Part shown: positions 9,031 to 16,954 of the stretch, in pieces
Layout of the letters: every line of letters starts with the position of its first letter
How positions within the stretch are numbered: position 1 is the stretch's first letter
Origin: Sheuella amnicola
Lineage (GTDB): Bacteria; Pseudomonadota; Gammaproteobacteria; Burkholderiales; Burkholderiaceae_B
Direction of reading: 5' to 3'
Assembly (NCBI RefSeq): GCF_010499255.1
Contig: NZ_JAAGRN010000001.1
Coordinates: 493,121 to 557,120, forward strand
Length of the DNA: 64,000 bases
Notes under the pieces: model-generated
Database searches by the model: none
Seen by the model: only the letters and a program-made list of their open reading frames with translations
Told to the model about the DNA's origin: nothing
Program-made: the position numbers and the translations under genes

Positions 9031-9145
9031 GAAGTTCGATCTATTCGAAATAGTGATTGAAACCATCAACTTTTTCTATTGTACGCACCATTCAATCAAA
9101 CAATAGTATTTCTACAGACACCTAACATGGGTGCAGGAGACAAAT
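9031..9145. promoter_or_regulatory. Candidate LysR binding sites between divergent genes
   Basis: Two dyads share the half-site CTATT/AATAG: CTATT-CGA-AATAG at 9041-9053, and CTATTG at 9076 paired with CAATAG at 9101 across 19 bp. The repeated half-site between a LysR gene and its divergent neighbour fits a LysR recognition plus activation site arrangement. The repeats are seen; regulator binding is inferred. Confidence 0.45.
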
Positions 9146-10063
9146 GTGATTCAAAAAATCGGCTTTATCGGACTCGGTCGCATGGGCAAACCCATGGCGT
9201 CGAATTTACAAAAGAAAGGGTTTCAACTTACCGTACTTGACCTGAACAAACTAGCCGTTCAAGAGCTTGTAGCGTTAGGTGCGAAAGCCGGTGACAGCGT
9301 TGCGGACATTGCCCGCTCATGCGATGTCATTGTCACGATGTTGCCATCTTCCGTCGAAGTTGAGAAAGTCGCAAACGGTACAGATGGTATTTTTGCCAAC
9401 GCCAAGAAAGGCACCATCCTGATGGACATGAGTACGATCGATCCGATTGCGACCGATCGGTTAAATGACGAGGCGCAAAAGCATGGCATGACCATGGTGG
9501 ATGCTCCTGTTGGTCGACTGGCGGAACATGCGGATCGCGGGGAATCTCTTTTCATGGTTGGTGCGTCGGATGCCGATTACGCCAAAATAAAGCCCATGCT
9601 CGAAGCCATGGGAACTGCGATGTTTCACTGTGGACCTGTTGGTACCGGTGGCAGAACAAAGCTCGTGAACAACTATGTTGCAGTCACGCTTACGCAAGTC
9701 AATGCAGAGGCTCTGGCGCTTTCACAGCGTTTTGGTTTGGACATCGTCAAAACACTGGAAGTGTTATTGGGGACTTCGGCAAACAACGGACAGCTTCGGA
9801 TGAACTTTCCGAACAAAGTACTGGCTGACGATACGACACCCGGATTCACCATCGATTTGGCCCACAAGGATATGTCGCTAATCGTCAACGCTGCACATCA
9901 CGCGAAAGTACCTATGCCCGTAGCCGCTGCGGTGCATGAATCATTTAGCCAAGCCCGAGCAGCAGACTTTGGTGCGATCGACTTCTCCGGCATTGCCGAC
10001 GTGATCTGTGGCATTGCCAATATCGATAAACCTCGAATACCAAAAGGCTGGAAACCTGCTTAA
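9146..10063 (+). CDS. Beta-hydroxyacid dehydrogenase, YihU/4-hydroxybutyrate dehydrogenase-like
   Basis: NAD(P)H-linked reductase or dehydrogenase of the 3-hydroxyisobutyrate dehydrogenase family, about 305 aa. It has the Rossmann start GFIGLGRMGKPMASNL and the catalytic Lys in GRTKLVNNY. The segments DAPVGRLAEHA and FPNKVLADDTTPGFTIDLAHKD look more like E. coli YihU (sulfolactaldehyde / succinate-semialdehyde reductase) than like MmsB, whose substrate loop is DAPVSGG. The start is GTG at 9146, because AGGAGA sits 5 nt before it; an in-frame GTG at 9131 would include that site. It may reduce the same aldehyde that the neighbouring GabD-type enzyme oxidises. Confidence 0.88.
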   Translation: MIQKIGFIGLGRMGKPMASNLQKKGFQLTVLDLNKLAVQELVALGAKAGDSVADIARSCDVIVTMLPSSVEVEKVANGTDGIFANAKKGTILMDMSTIDPIATDRLNDEAQKHGMTMVDAPVGRLAEHADRGESLFMVGASDADYAKIKPMLEAMGTAMFHCGPVGTGGRTKLVNNYVAVTLTQVNAEALALSQRFGLDIVKTLEVLLGTSANNGQLRMNFPNKVLADDTTPGFTIDLAHKDMSLIVNAAHHAKVPMPVAAAVHESFSQARAADFGAIDFSGIADVICGIANIDKPRIPKGWKPA

Positions 10064-10067
10064 AGCT

Positions 10068-10091
10068 AAAAAAGGCCACCTCGCGTGGCCT
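10068..10091 (-). terminator. Intrinsic terminator between convergent dehydrogenase genes
   Basis: A 7-bp stem AGGCCAC/GTGGCCT (10073-10079 with 10085-10091) and 5-nt loop, with six A residues at 10068-10073. On the minus strand it is a GC-rich hairpin followed by a T run, ending the gene at 10111-10986. It may also slow plus-strand transcripts. Confidence 0.7.
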
Positions 10092-10110
10092 GACGAACAA
10101 TGAGACAACA

Positions 10111-10986
10111 TCACCCACCAATCAACCGACTGATCACCGGGTGATACTGCTCGCCTAGTCCCTTGTCGATCGCTTCGGCGAACCACTGATCCACGACGTG
10201 CGCGCTGCGGGCGTCCACCTTGGTTTCGGCCGCTAATTTAAGTGCATACGTCAGATCCTTTCTTGAATACTTGACCGAGAATGCGCGCTCGGGGAAGTCA
10301 CCCGGCACAATCGCCTTCATGCCGTGATTGCGCAAAGCAAAACTGTCAGCCGATCCGGACATCAGTGTCTTGAACAACACATCTGCGTTTACTCCGGAAC
10401 GCTCGGCAATCGCCTTGGCCTCGCTCATAGCGACCACAGTTTCAAACAAGACCATGTTGTTCAGGATTTTCACGACCTGGCCGCACCCGACCGGACCGCA
10501 CAGAGCAATATCTGATGCAAAGGTCGCAAGCATAGAACGAAGATGCTCAAGCACCTGAGGCGTCGCACCTACCATGATGGCAAGCGTACCTGATTCGGCA
10601 GCTGCCCTAGTGCGAGCGACCGGAGAGTCGACGAAGGTTACCCCCTTCTGTTCGAACTCTTGCGCCAAGACGCGCGTCGTATCAACCGGCGACGTGCTCA
10701 GGTCGACCAGATATTGGCCCTTACGAGCATGCGCCAACAAGCCGTTCACATCATGGCAAAGCGCGTAAACAACTTCACCGGAGGGTAATGACATGAAGAC
10801 CACATCCGATGACGACATCACCTCGGCAACGCTAGAGGCCGATTTGACTCCGAAGGTCGCCAGACGCTGCAATGGCGCCGGGTCAAGATCGAAAGCCGTG
10901 ACCGTGCCACCGGACTTTTGCGCCAGATTGCGGCAAATCGGTTCACCCATTACGCCCAAGCCAATAAAACCAATTCTGCTGCTCAT
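10111..10986 (-). CDS. NAD(P)-dependent beta-hydroxyacid dehydrogenase
   Basis: A 291-aa member of the 3-hydroxyisobutyrate dehydrogenase family. It has the Rossmann motif GFIGLGVMGEPICRNL, the substrate loop VDSPVARTRAAAESGTLA in place of the DAPVSGG type, and the catalytic Lys in GCGQVVKILNN. The loop is closer to the GRT-type loop of YihU relatives than to classical HIBADH. Substrate unknown. It converges on the 9146 gene with a terminator between, and follows the aminotransferase gene on the same strand after 54 bp, so these two could be cotranscribed. Confidence 0.88.
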   Translation of the reverse strand: MSSRIGFIGLGVMGEPICRNLAQKSGGTVTAFDLDPAPLQRLATFGVKSASSVAEVMSSSDVVFMSLPSGEVVYALCHDVNGLLAHARKGQYLVDLSTSPVDTTRVLAQEFEQKGVTFVDSPVARTRAAAESGTLAIMVGATPQVLEHLRSMLATFASDIALCGPVGCGQVVKILNNMVLFETVVAMSEAKAIAERSGVNADVLFKTLMSGSADSFALRNHGMKAIVPGDFPERAFSVKYSRKDLTYALKLAAETKVDARSAHVVDQWFAEAIDKGLGEQYHPVISRLIGG

Positions 10987-11040
10987 GCTCTACCCCTATT
11001 TATATTTATGGATACATCCAAACAATGCAAAGCACACGGA

Positions 11041-12237
11041 TCAGGCGGATCGACTTGGATACCAATCCTTCACTGCCTTAACGTAACGTTGCACGCCCTC
11101 GGTCACGCTGGCCGATTCAAGAGCGCCATATGACAGACGCTGATAGTTCGCGTCTTGCGTCTCGGTCAAACCGAAAGCAAAGCCGGGAATCGACACAACC
11201 TTGTGATTGACCGCCATGGCGCGGTTGAAATCGAGCGCATCTGCACTACCCTTCAGGCCCGGCAACTTCATCAATACATAAAACGCGCCTTGCGTTTTGG
11301 GATACTGAATTAAGTCACCCAAGGTGTCGAGCGCCTGATACACGTTTTGACGGACAGTCGCCAGTGCATCAACCTTAGGTTGCACCCATGCCCGACCGAA
11401 ATTTAATACTTCGAGAGCAAGCAACTGCGAAGGGACGGGCGCACAAATCAAATTGGTGTCCTGCACCTTGTTCATCGCATCGAACAGGTCTGCCGGAAAC
11501 ACGACATACCCCAGACGCCAGCTTGCCATGCCGTAGTTTTTGGACATGGAGTAGAAAGAAAATGTGTGCTTAGACGCCCCCGGAAGCGAGGCCGGCGAAA
11601 AGTGCTTCACACCCTCGTAGGTAAAGTATTCATAGGCCTCATCACTGAAGTGATAAATGCCCTTTTCGGCGCATAAACGATTGACGGCAGTCAATGACTC
11701 TTGCGAATACACAGCACCGGTCGGATTATTGGGCGACACAGTAACGATGGCACGCGTGCGCGGCGTGATGGCAGCGGCCAAGGCCTCGACATTCAAAGTC
11801 CAATCATCATTGACAGGAACAGGCACCGGCACGCACCCGCACATGCGCACCGCCATTTCCTGATTGAAGTAATACGGCATCGGCAATATGAACTCGTCGC
11901 CCGCATCGGCGATCGCCAGGACGCAATTCAAAAAAGCCATGTTGCTGCCGGCCGTCACCATCACCATCGAATCCGCACCGATGCGCACATTGTTTTCATC
12001 GGCAAGCTTTTGCTTCAATGCATCGACCAGCGCAGGATATCCAAGGACAGCCTGATATTTATTGAGCTGGATATCGCCCATCAGGCCTGGCAACGCCGCA
12101 ATCGCTTGCGCCGGCGGACCGTAATTAACGACACCCTGACCGAGCGAAATGGTGCCTGGATTGTCACGCACTAAGGCGGCGATGGCCGGGATGATCGGTG
12201 TCTCGACCGCATCCATCCGAAGGGAGTTTCGCTTCAT
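11041..12237 (-). CDS. PLP-dependent aminotransferase, class I/II
   Basis: Fold-type I aminotransferase of 398 aa. The PLP-binding Lys is about 233 in FYSMSKNYGMASWRLGYV, preceded by VSPNNPTGAVYS near 168 and SDEAYEYFTYEG near 198. Such enzymes use glutamate/2-oxoglutarate or alanine/pyruvate with an aromatic, branched or other amino acid; the specificity is not readable. It starts 79 bp from a strong LacI-type palindrome and is divergent from the Bug-dehydrogenase-SDR operon, which suggests shared control. Confidence 0.9.
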   Translation of the reverse strand: MKRNSLRMDAVETPIIPAIAALVRDNPGTISLGQGVVNYGPPAQAIAALPGLMGDIQLNKYQAVLGYPALVDALKQKLADENNVRIGADSMVMVTAGSNMAFLNCVLAIADAGDEFILPMPYYFNQEMAVRMCGCVPVPVPVNDDWTLNVEALAAAITPRTRAIVTVSPNNPTGAVYSQESLTAVNRLCAEKGIYHFSDEAYEYFTYEGVKHFSPASLPGASKHTFSFYSMSKNYGMASWRLGYVVFPADLFDAMNKVQDTNLICAPVPSQLLALEVLNFGRAWVQPKVDALATVRQNVYQALDTLGDLIQYPKTQGAFYVLMKLPGLKGSADALDFNRAMAVNHKVVSIPGFAFGLTETQDANYQRLSYGALESASVTEGVQRYVKAVKDWYPSRSA

Positions 12238-12315
12238 TTATTAATTTGTCTGTTTATATGAAAAGGTCGCTGAAAGTTTAACTGATGGATGTTTTTTGAA
12301 CCGAATTGGCGCACA

Positions 12316-12337
12316 AAATGTGAAACGTTTCACATTT
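12316..12337. promoter_or_regulatory. 22-bp perfect palindrome, LacI-type operator
   Basis: A perfect 22-bp palindrome centred on CG, with core TGAAACGTTTCA flanked by AAATG and CATTT. Central-CG dyads of this kind are the standard operators of LacI-family repressors. It lies in the 229-bp gap between the divergent aminotransferase (12237) and Bug (12467) genes, so it could govern both. The best candidate regulator in the window is the LacI protein at 21825, whose own start carries a related site. Confidence 0.7.
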
Positions 12338-12420
12338 GGTATCAGATAGTGGAAAATCAAACACATCAAATTACAATTTTGATGTATAAAACTCCCTAAA
12401 AATATATAAAATAAAAAAAT

Positions 12421-12432
12421 AATAACGTTTCA
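12421..12432. promoter_or_regulatory. Degenerate second TGAAACGTTTCA-like site before the Bug gene
   Basis: AATAACGTTTCA matches the core TGAAACGTTTCA at 9 of 12 positions with a perfect right half. It lies 24 bp before the Shine-Dalgarno of the Bug gene and about 100 bp from the perfect palindrome, a spacing that could allow looping. The match is weak alone. Confidence 0.35.
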
Positions 12433-12466
12433 AAAATAAAAGATAAAAACTGATCGGGAGACAACT

Positions 12467-13453
12467 TTGATCATTCGCAGCATGCTTTCGGGCGTTGTGG
12501 CCATGTGCTCTGCTGTTTTGCTTTTTGCAGCCGCACCAACTGCAGCACAAACATATCCGAACAAACCGATCAAATTGATCGTGCCTTTTACAGCCGGCGG
12601 GGGAACAGATGTGCTAGCCAGACAGCTAGCCGAAAATCTGACAAAAGCAGAAGGCTGGAACATCGTGGTAGAAAATCGCCCGGGCGGCAACGGCATCATC
12701 GCGCTGTCGACAATTGCCCGAGCTGCTCCGGATGGCTATGAAATCATTCTGGCCTTACGTGAAAACATCGTGATCGCGCCACTCATTAACCCCAAAGGCC
12801 TCACCTTCGATCCACTTAAAAGCTTCACAACAATCGCTTTTGTCGCCAACGCTCCAATGATGGTTGTGGCGGCCAAAGATTCCAAATACACCAACTTCAA
12901 GCAAGTGCTGGATACGGCAAGCAAAGATCCGACCGCATTAAGATTCGGCACCTCGGGCCTTGGCAGTATGTCGCATTTGTTGCTTGCTCTTCTCGGAACG
13001 CAGGCCAATGCCGGCATGATTCACGTGCCCTATAAAGGATCCAACCCGGCCCTCACCGATCTGGTGGGCGGACACGTCGAAATCGTCAGTGGATCGATCG
13101 CATCGGCTAAACCTTTTGTCGATAGCCAGCGCGTGATTCCGTTAGCGGTCTCATCCAAGGCTCGCGTCCCCTCTTACCCTAACGTACCTACTATCGCCGA
13201 ACTGGGTTATCCGAACTTCGAAGTCGCAGCATGGTTTGGTCTGTTCGGTCCCGCGGGCCTACCCGCCCCCGTTGTCGACAAAATCAACGCAGCCGTCAAC
13301 AAGTTGCTTGTTAACCCAGCGTTTGTGTCAACACTGCAAAATCAGGGCATGGTCACCGAACCCCGATCACCTGCAGCATTCGACAAATACTTCCGATCAG
13401 ACTATGAAGAGCTGGCAAAGCTGATTCCAAAACTGGATATGGCCGCCAAATAA
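12467..13453 (+). CDS. Bug/TctC-family periplasmic solute-binding protein
   Basis: A 328-aa periplasmic receptor with signal peptide (cleavage near PTAAQ/TYP) and the family segments YPNKPIKLIVPFTAGGGTD, ENRPGGNGIIALSTIARAAPDG and HVPYKGSNPAL. I start it at TTG 12467, because GGGAG lies 6 nt upstream; ATG at 12482 is the alternative. First gene of a plus-strand operon with a dehydrogenase, an SDR and a CMD-like protein, behind the LacI-type palindrome. It has no permease partners nearby. It may deliver, or sense, the substrate of this operon. Confidence 0.9.
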   Translation: MIIRSMLSGVVAMCSAVLLFAAAPTAAQTYPNKPIKLIVPFTAGGGTDVLARQLAENLTKAEGWNIVVENRPGGNGIIALSTIARAAPDGYEIILALRENIVIAPLINPKGLTFDPLKSFTTIAFVANAPMMVVAAKDSKYTNFKQVLDTASKDPTALRFGTSGLGSMSHLLLALLGTQANAGMIHVPYKGSNPALTDLVGGHVEIVSGSIASAKPFVDSQRVIPLAVSSKARVPSYPNVPTIAELGYPNFEVAAWFGLFGPAGLPAPVVDKINAAVNKLLVNPAFVSTLQNQGMVTEPRSPAAFDKYFRSDYEELAKLIPKLDMAAK

Positions 13454-13503
13454 AAGACCGGCAACAAATCTGATAACTCCATCTTATAAATCCGGAGAAC
13501 GAC

Positions 13504-14424
13504 ATGACGCTTAAACAAGCGCAAGCAGGATTCATCGGTCTTGGCGCAATGGGAGGCGGAATCGCGCGGCGGCTAGCCAATGCAGGCGTGAAACTGCACG
13601 TATACGATCCCGATCCAAGCAAAACCGCGGCATTCGCTAAATGGGACGCAATTGTTCATCGCGACCCCCAAGGCGTCGCCGATGCAGTTGAAGTCGTGTT
13701 CGCCTGTCTGCCCAACAGTGATGTCAGCAAAACCGTGGCCTTTGGCGATCATGGCGTCATTCACGGCAAGATGATCAAGACCTATATCGAAATGTCGACG
13801 ATTGGTCGAACACCACTCATTGAAATCGCCAAAACGCTGGCCGCCAAAAATATCCAAGTGCTTGACTGCCCTGTCAGCGGCGGACCTAAAGGTGCGGACA
13901 GCGGTACGTTGGCGATCATGGTCGCCGGTGATCCGGTTGTGATCGACAGCATCCGGGATCTGTTGAACCTGATCAGCAAAAACGTATTCGATATCGGACC
14001 AGAGCCTGGCATGGCCCAGATGATGAAACTGGTCAACAATCTGATATCGGCCACCAACATGGCGTCCGCTTTTGAAGCGCTAGTGCTGGGCGCAAAAGCC
14101 GGACTGGATGCCGACATGATGGTAAACGTGATCAATGCCAGCACCGGACGCAATAGCGCCACCACAGACAAAATCCCCAAATCGGTCTTACCCGGAACGT
14201 TCGATTACGGTGCGGCCACCAAAACATTGCACAAAGACATCACTCTGGGCCTGATCGAAGCCGAAGAGCTGCAAGTGCCGATGTGGGTGGCGCGAAATAC
14301 CCGACAAATGTGGGAATTCGCAATGACGCAAGGCGAAGGCGATCTGGACTTCACATCGCTGATCAAGGTTTTCGAAAGATGGGTAGGCGTCGAAGTCCGC
14401 AGCAAAAAGGGAAATCAGCCATGA
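13504..14424 (+). CDS. NAD(P)-dependent 3-hydroxyisobutyrate dehydrogenase-like protein
   Basis: A 306-aa beta-hydroxyacid dehydrogenase with Rossmann motif GFIGLGAMGGGIARRL, the classical substrate loop LDCPVSGGPKGADSGTLAIMV and the catalytic Lys in GMAQMMKLVNN. This is the third member of the family within 5 kb and the only one with the standard PVSGG loop. It lies 50 bp after the Bug gene with a good GGAG site and overlaps the next gene by 4 bp (ATGA), so the two are translationally coupled. Confidence 0.9.
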   Translation: MTLKQAQAGFIGLGAMGGGIARRLANAGVKLHVYDPDPSKTAAFAKWDAIVHRDPQGVADAVEVVFACLPNSDVSKTVAFGDHGVIHGKMIKTYIEMSTIGRTPLIEIAKTLAAKNIQVLDCPVSGGPKGADSGTLAIMVAGDPVVIDSIRDLLNLISKNVFDIGPEPGMAQMMKLVNNLISATNMASAFEALVLGAKAGLDADMMVNVINASTGRNSATTDKIPKSVLPGTFDYGAATKTLHKDITLGLIEAEELQVPMWVARNTRQMWEFAMTQGEGDLDFTSLIKVFERWVGVEVRSKKGNQP

Positions 14425-15230
14425 GATTACAAGACAAAATTGCCGTCATCATCGGCGCCGGCCAAAGCCCCGGTGTGGGCGTCGGAAACGGTCGTGCGAC
14501 GGTATTGCGCTTTGCGCAAGAAGGCGCACGCATCCTGGCCGTCGACCGCAGCCTGGCCTCGGCCGAAGAGACATGCGAAATCGCCAAAAATGAATATGGA
14601 GCAATCGAAATCGTCCCCTTTGAGGCTGATGTCTGCAAAGAAAGCGATCTGGCGGCAGCCATCGCTTTCGCCAAGGAGAAATGGGGGCGCATAGACATCT
14701 TGCACTACAACGTCGGTATCAGCGTGTCCGGCAAAGACGGCAGCCCGACCGAAATCACCGAAGAAGCGTTCGATCTGATCACCCACGTCAACCTGCGCGG
14801 ATGCGTCATGGCATGCAAGCATGTGTTGCCGATCATGCAAGCGCAGCAATCCGGCGTCATCATCAACATATCGTCCATTTCAGCCTTTCAGCGCTATCCA
14901 TGGGTCACCTACAAAGCTACTAAAGCGGCGATGATCGAATACACCAAGCAACTCGCAATCGAAAATGCAGAGTTCGGGATTCGCGCCAATACGATTTTGC
15001 CCGGGCTGATGGATACCCCGATGGCAATCGATACCAGAGCCAGAGTGTTCGGCAAAACACGTGAGCAAGTTGTGGCTGAGCGCAATGTAAAAGTCCCATT
15101 GCGCCACCGCATGGGAACAGGCTGGGACGTGGCCAATGCCGCACTATTCCTTGCTTCGGACGAAGCCCAATTCATTACGGGTGCCGTGTTACCCGTTGAC
15201 GGTGGCGGCCTGGTCAATCTTCCGCGTTAG
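14421..15230 (+). CDS. Short-chain dehydrogenase/reductase (SDR)
   Basis: A 269-aa NAD(P)-dependent oxidoreductase. The glycine-rich cofactor site is GAGQSPGVGVGNG; an acidic residue follows in AVDRS, favouring NAD. The Asn-Val-Gly of the NAG-like motif (HYNVGIS), the catalytic Ser in INISSISAF and YKATKAA (YxxxK) are present. The start is the ATG overlapping the stop of the previous gene; the frame is open further upstream, but this is the family start. It likely oxidises a hydroxy intermediate handled by the same operon. Substrate unknown. Confidence 0.92.
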   Translation: MRLQDKIAVIIGAGQSPGVGVGNGRATVLRFAQEGARILAVDRSLASAEETCEIAKNEYGAIEIVPFEADVCKESDLAAAIAFAKEKWGRIDILHYNVGISVSGKDGSPTEITEEAFDLITHVNLRGCVMACKHVLPIMQAQQSGVIINISSISAFQRYPWVTYKATKAAMIEYTKQLAIENAEFGIRANTILPGLMDTPMAIDTRARVFGKTREQVVAERNVKVPLRHRMGTGWDVANAALFLASDEAQFITGAVLPVDGGGLVNLPR

Positions 15231-15259
15231 ACAACAACCAACCCAACAGAAGCAAACTC

Positions 15260-15673
15260 ATGACAGAATCGACCAAGCCATTCCAACCCGTCACGCCCGA
15301 AACCATCGCCATGGGCGAGCGCATGCGGCGCGCCACTTTGGGCGATGCGCACGTGGATCGCTCACTTCAAAAAGCCAAGGAAGATGATTTTTTTCAGCCG
15401 ATTCAAGAGGCCGTCACGGCCCTGGGCTGGGGTGCGATCTGGGGACGTCCGGGACTGGATCCCAAGTCGCGCAGTCTGGTCACGATCAGTATTCTGATCA
15501 GCTTGGGCAGGACCCACGAACTGGCGGTGCACATCAACGGTGCGCTTAATAATGGTTGGACCAAATCTGAATTGCAGGAGATCCTGATCCATTCTGCCTG
15601 CTATTGTGGCTGGCCAGCGGCACTGGAAGGTTTCCGCATTGCCAAGGAAGTCCTGGACCAGCGCGCCGGTTAA
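15260..15673 (+). CDS. Carboxymuconolactone decarboxylase (CMD)-family protein
   Basis: A 137-aa all-helical AhpD/CMD-fold protein. It shows the PcaC-like segments GRPGLDPKSRSLVTISILISLGRTHELAVHINGALNNG and EILIHSACYCGWPAALEG, and lacks the CxxC of AhpD-type peroxidases. Family members decarboxylate 4-carboxymuconolactone or act on related lactones. No other pca gene is here, so the true substrate is uncertain. It is the last gene of the operon and converges with the acyl-CoA dehydrogenase gene. Confidence 0.88.
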   Translation: MTESTKPFQPVTPETIAMGERMRRATLGDAHVDRSLQKAKEDDFFQPIQEAVTALGWGAIWGRPGLDPKSRSLVTISILISLGRTHELAVHINGALNNGWTKSELQEILIHSACYCGWPAALEGFRIAKEVLDQRAG

Positions 15674-15682
15674 TTTGCGCAA

Positions 15683-15707
15683 GTCGTGTACGGCTGCCGT
15701 ACACGAC
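15683..15707. terminator. Perfect 11-bp hairpin between convergent genes
   Basis: GTCGTGTACGG pairs perfectly with CCGTACACGAC around a 3-nt loop. It lies 10 bp after the CMD gene and 9 bp before the end of the convergent dehydrogenase gene. Neither strand has a T run next to it, so it may act as a barrier or mRNA end rather than a classical intrinsic terminator. Confidence 0.5.
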
Positions 15708-15715
15708 CCGACAAA

Positions 15716-16918
15716 TCAGTAAGACCTCGCCATCCCCAGCACATGCTCGCCGATGTACGACAAAATCATGTTTGTCGAAATCGGTGCGGTTTGGTAGATA
15801 CGCGCTTCGCGCCACTTGCGCTCGATGCCATATTCCTTGGCAAAACCAAAGCCTCCGTGAACCAGCATGGCGCCTTCAGCTGCCTTCCAGGTAGCTTCTG
15901 AGGCCATCAGCTTGGCCATGTTGGCCTCTTCGCCACAAGGCAACCCTTTCTCGAACATGGCAGCAGCCTTTCTGGACATCAGCTCGGCAGCTTCAAGCTC
16001 CATATAAGCGCGCGCCAAAGGAAACTGTACGCCCTGATTCTGTCCGATCGAACGGCCAAACACGACACGATCATTAGCGTATTCAACAGCCTTTTTCAGC
16101 AGCCATCTGCCATCACCAATACACTCTTGCGCAACCAGAATACGTTCGGCATTCATGCCATCCAGAATGTATTTAAATCCCTTGCCCTCTTCACCGATCA
16201 GGTTTTCAACAGGGACTTCGAGGTTTTCGATAAAGATCTCGGTCGTATTGTGATTGATCATCGCGTCAATTGGTCTGATATCCAGACCGTTGCCTTTCGC
16301 CTCGCGCAAATCAACCAGCAAAGTCGACAACCCTTCAGTCTTTTTCTTGCACTGCTCGATCGGTGTCGTGCGTACCAGCAACAGCATCAGATCCGAATAG
16401 AGTGCGCGCGATGTCCAGACCTTTTGTCCATTGACCACATACACATCACCACGACGCTCGGCGCGTGTTTTGAGCTTGGTCGTATCCGATCCGGTGGAAG
16501 GTTCAGTCACGCCAAATGCCTGCAAACGAAGTTCACCCGATGCGATTTGCGGCAGGTATTTCCTTTTTTGCGCTTCGCTACCGTGGCGAAGCAAGGTGCC
16601 CATGATGTACATCTGCGCGTGCGCGGGGCTAGCCACGCAGCCGCTAGCATTGATTTCTTCAAGAATCACGGCGGCCGCACGCAGGCTCATGCCAGATCCA
16701 CCGTATTCTTCGGGAATCAAGGCGCCCAAAAATCCGCCATCGGTCAACGCCTGAACAAACTCGGACGGGTACGCGCTGGTGTCATCCAGTTTGCGCCAGT
16801 ATTCGCTCGGATAGTCTGCACAGATGCGTCTGACCGCATCACGCAACTCCGGATAGTCGTATTTTTCCGTCGAAATCATCGCCGACAGATCTTGAGAATC
16901 TTGCTGCGTACCACTCAT
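15716..16918 (-). CDS. Acyl-CoA dehydrogenase
   Basis: FAD acyl-CoA dehydrogenase of 400 aa, with FGVTEPSTGSDTTKLKTRA near 135 and GGFGFAKEYGIERKWREAR near the C-terminus. As in the paralogue at 1.7 kb, the YEGT catalytic loop is replaced (TAPIS), and a Glu at about 259 in DGMNAERILVA takes the isovaleryl-type base position. I start it at the ATG with GGAG 9 nt upstream; an in-frame TTG at 16933 would include that site. It follows livF by 36 bp, so it is probably the last gene of the transporter operon and acts on the imported compound after CoA activation. Confidence 0.9.
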   Translation of the reverse strand: MSGTQQDSQDLSAMISTEKYDYPELRDAVRRICADYPSEYWRKLDDTSAYPSEFVQALTDGGFLGALIPEEYGGSGMSLRAAAVILEEINASGCVASPAHAQMYIMGTLLRHGSEAQKRKYLPQIASGELRLQAFGVTEPSTGSDTTKLKTRAERRGDVYVVNGQKVWTSRALYSDLMLLLVRTTPIEQCKKKTEGLSTLLVDLREAKGNGLDIRPIDAMINHNTTEIFIENLEVPVENLIGEEGKGFKYILDGMNAERILVAQECIGDGRWLLKKAVEYANDRVVFGRSIGQNQGVQFPLARAYMELEAAELMSRKAAAMFEKGLPCGEEANMAKLMASEATWKAAEGAMLVHGGFGFAKEYGIERKWREARIYQTAPISTNMILSYIGEHVLGMARSY

Positions 16919-16954
16919 TTCAACCCACTCCAAAAATGTTCAACACCAAATTCG

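Noticed and set aside
14283..14420. N-terminal extension of the SDR gene
   Set aside because: It overlaps the preceding dehydrogenase gene; the ATG at 14421 with ATGA coupling gives the family start.
15260..15673. Calling the CMD-like gene pcaC of the protocatechuate pathway
   Set aside because: No other pca gene is present, and the operon context is different, so only the family name is supported.
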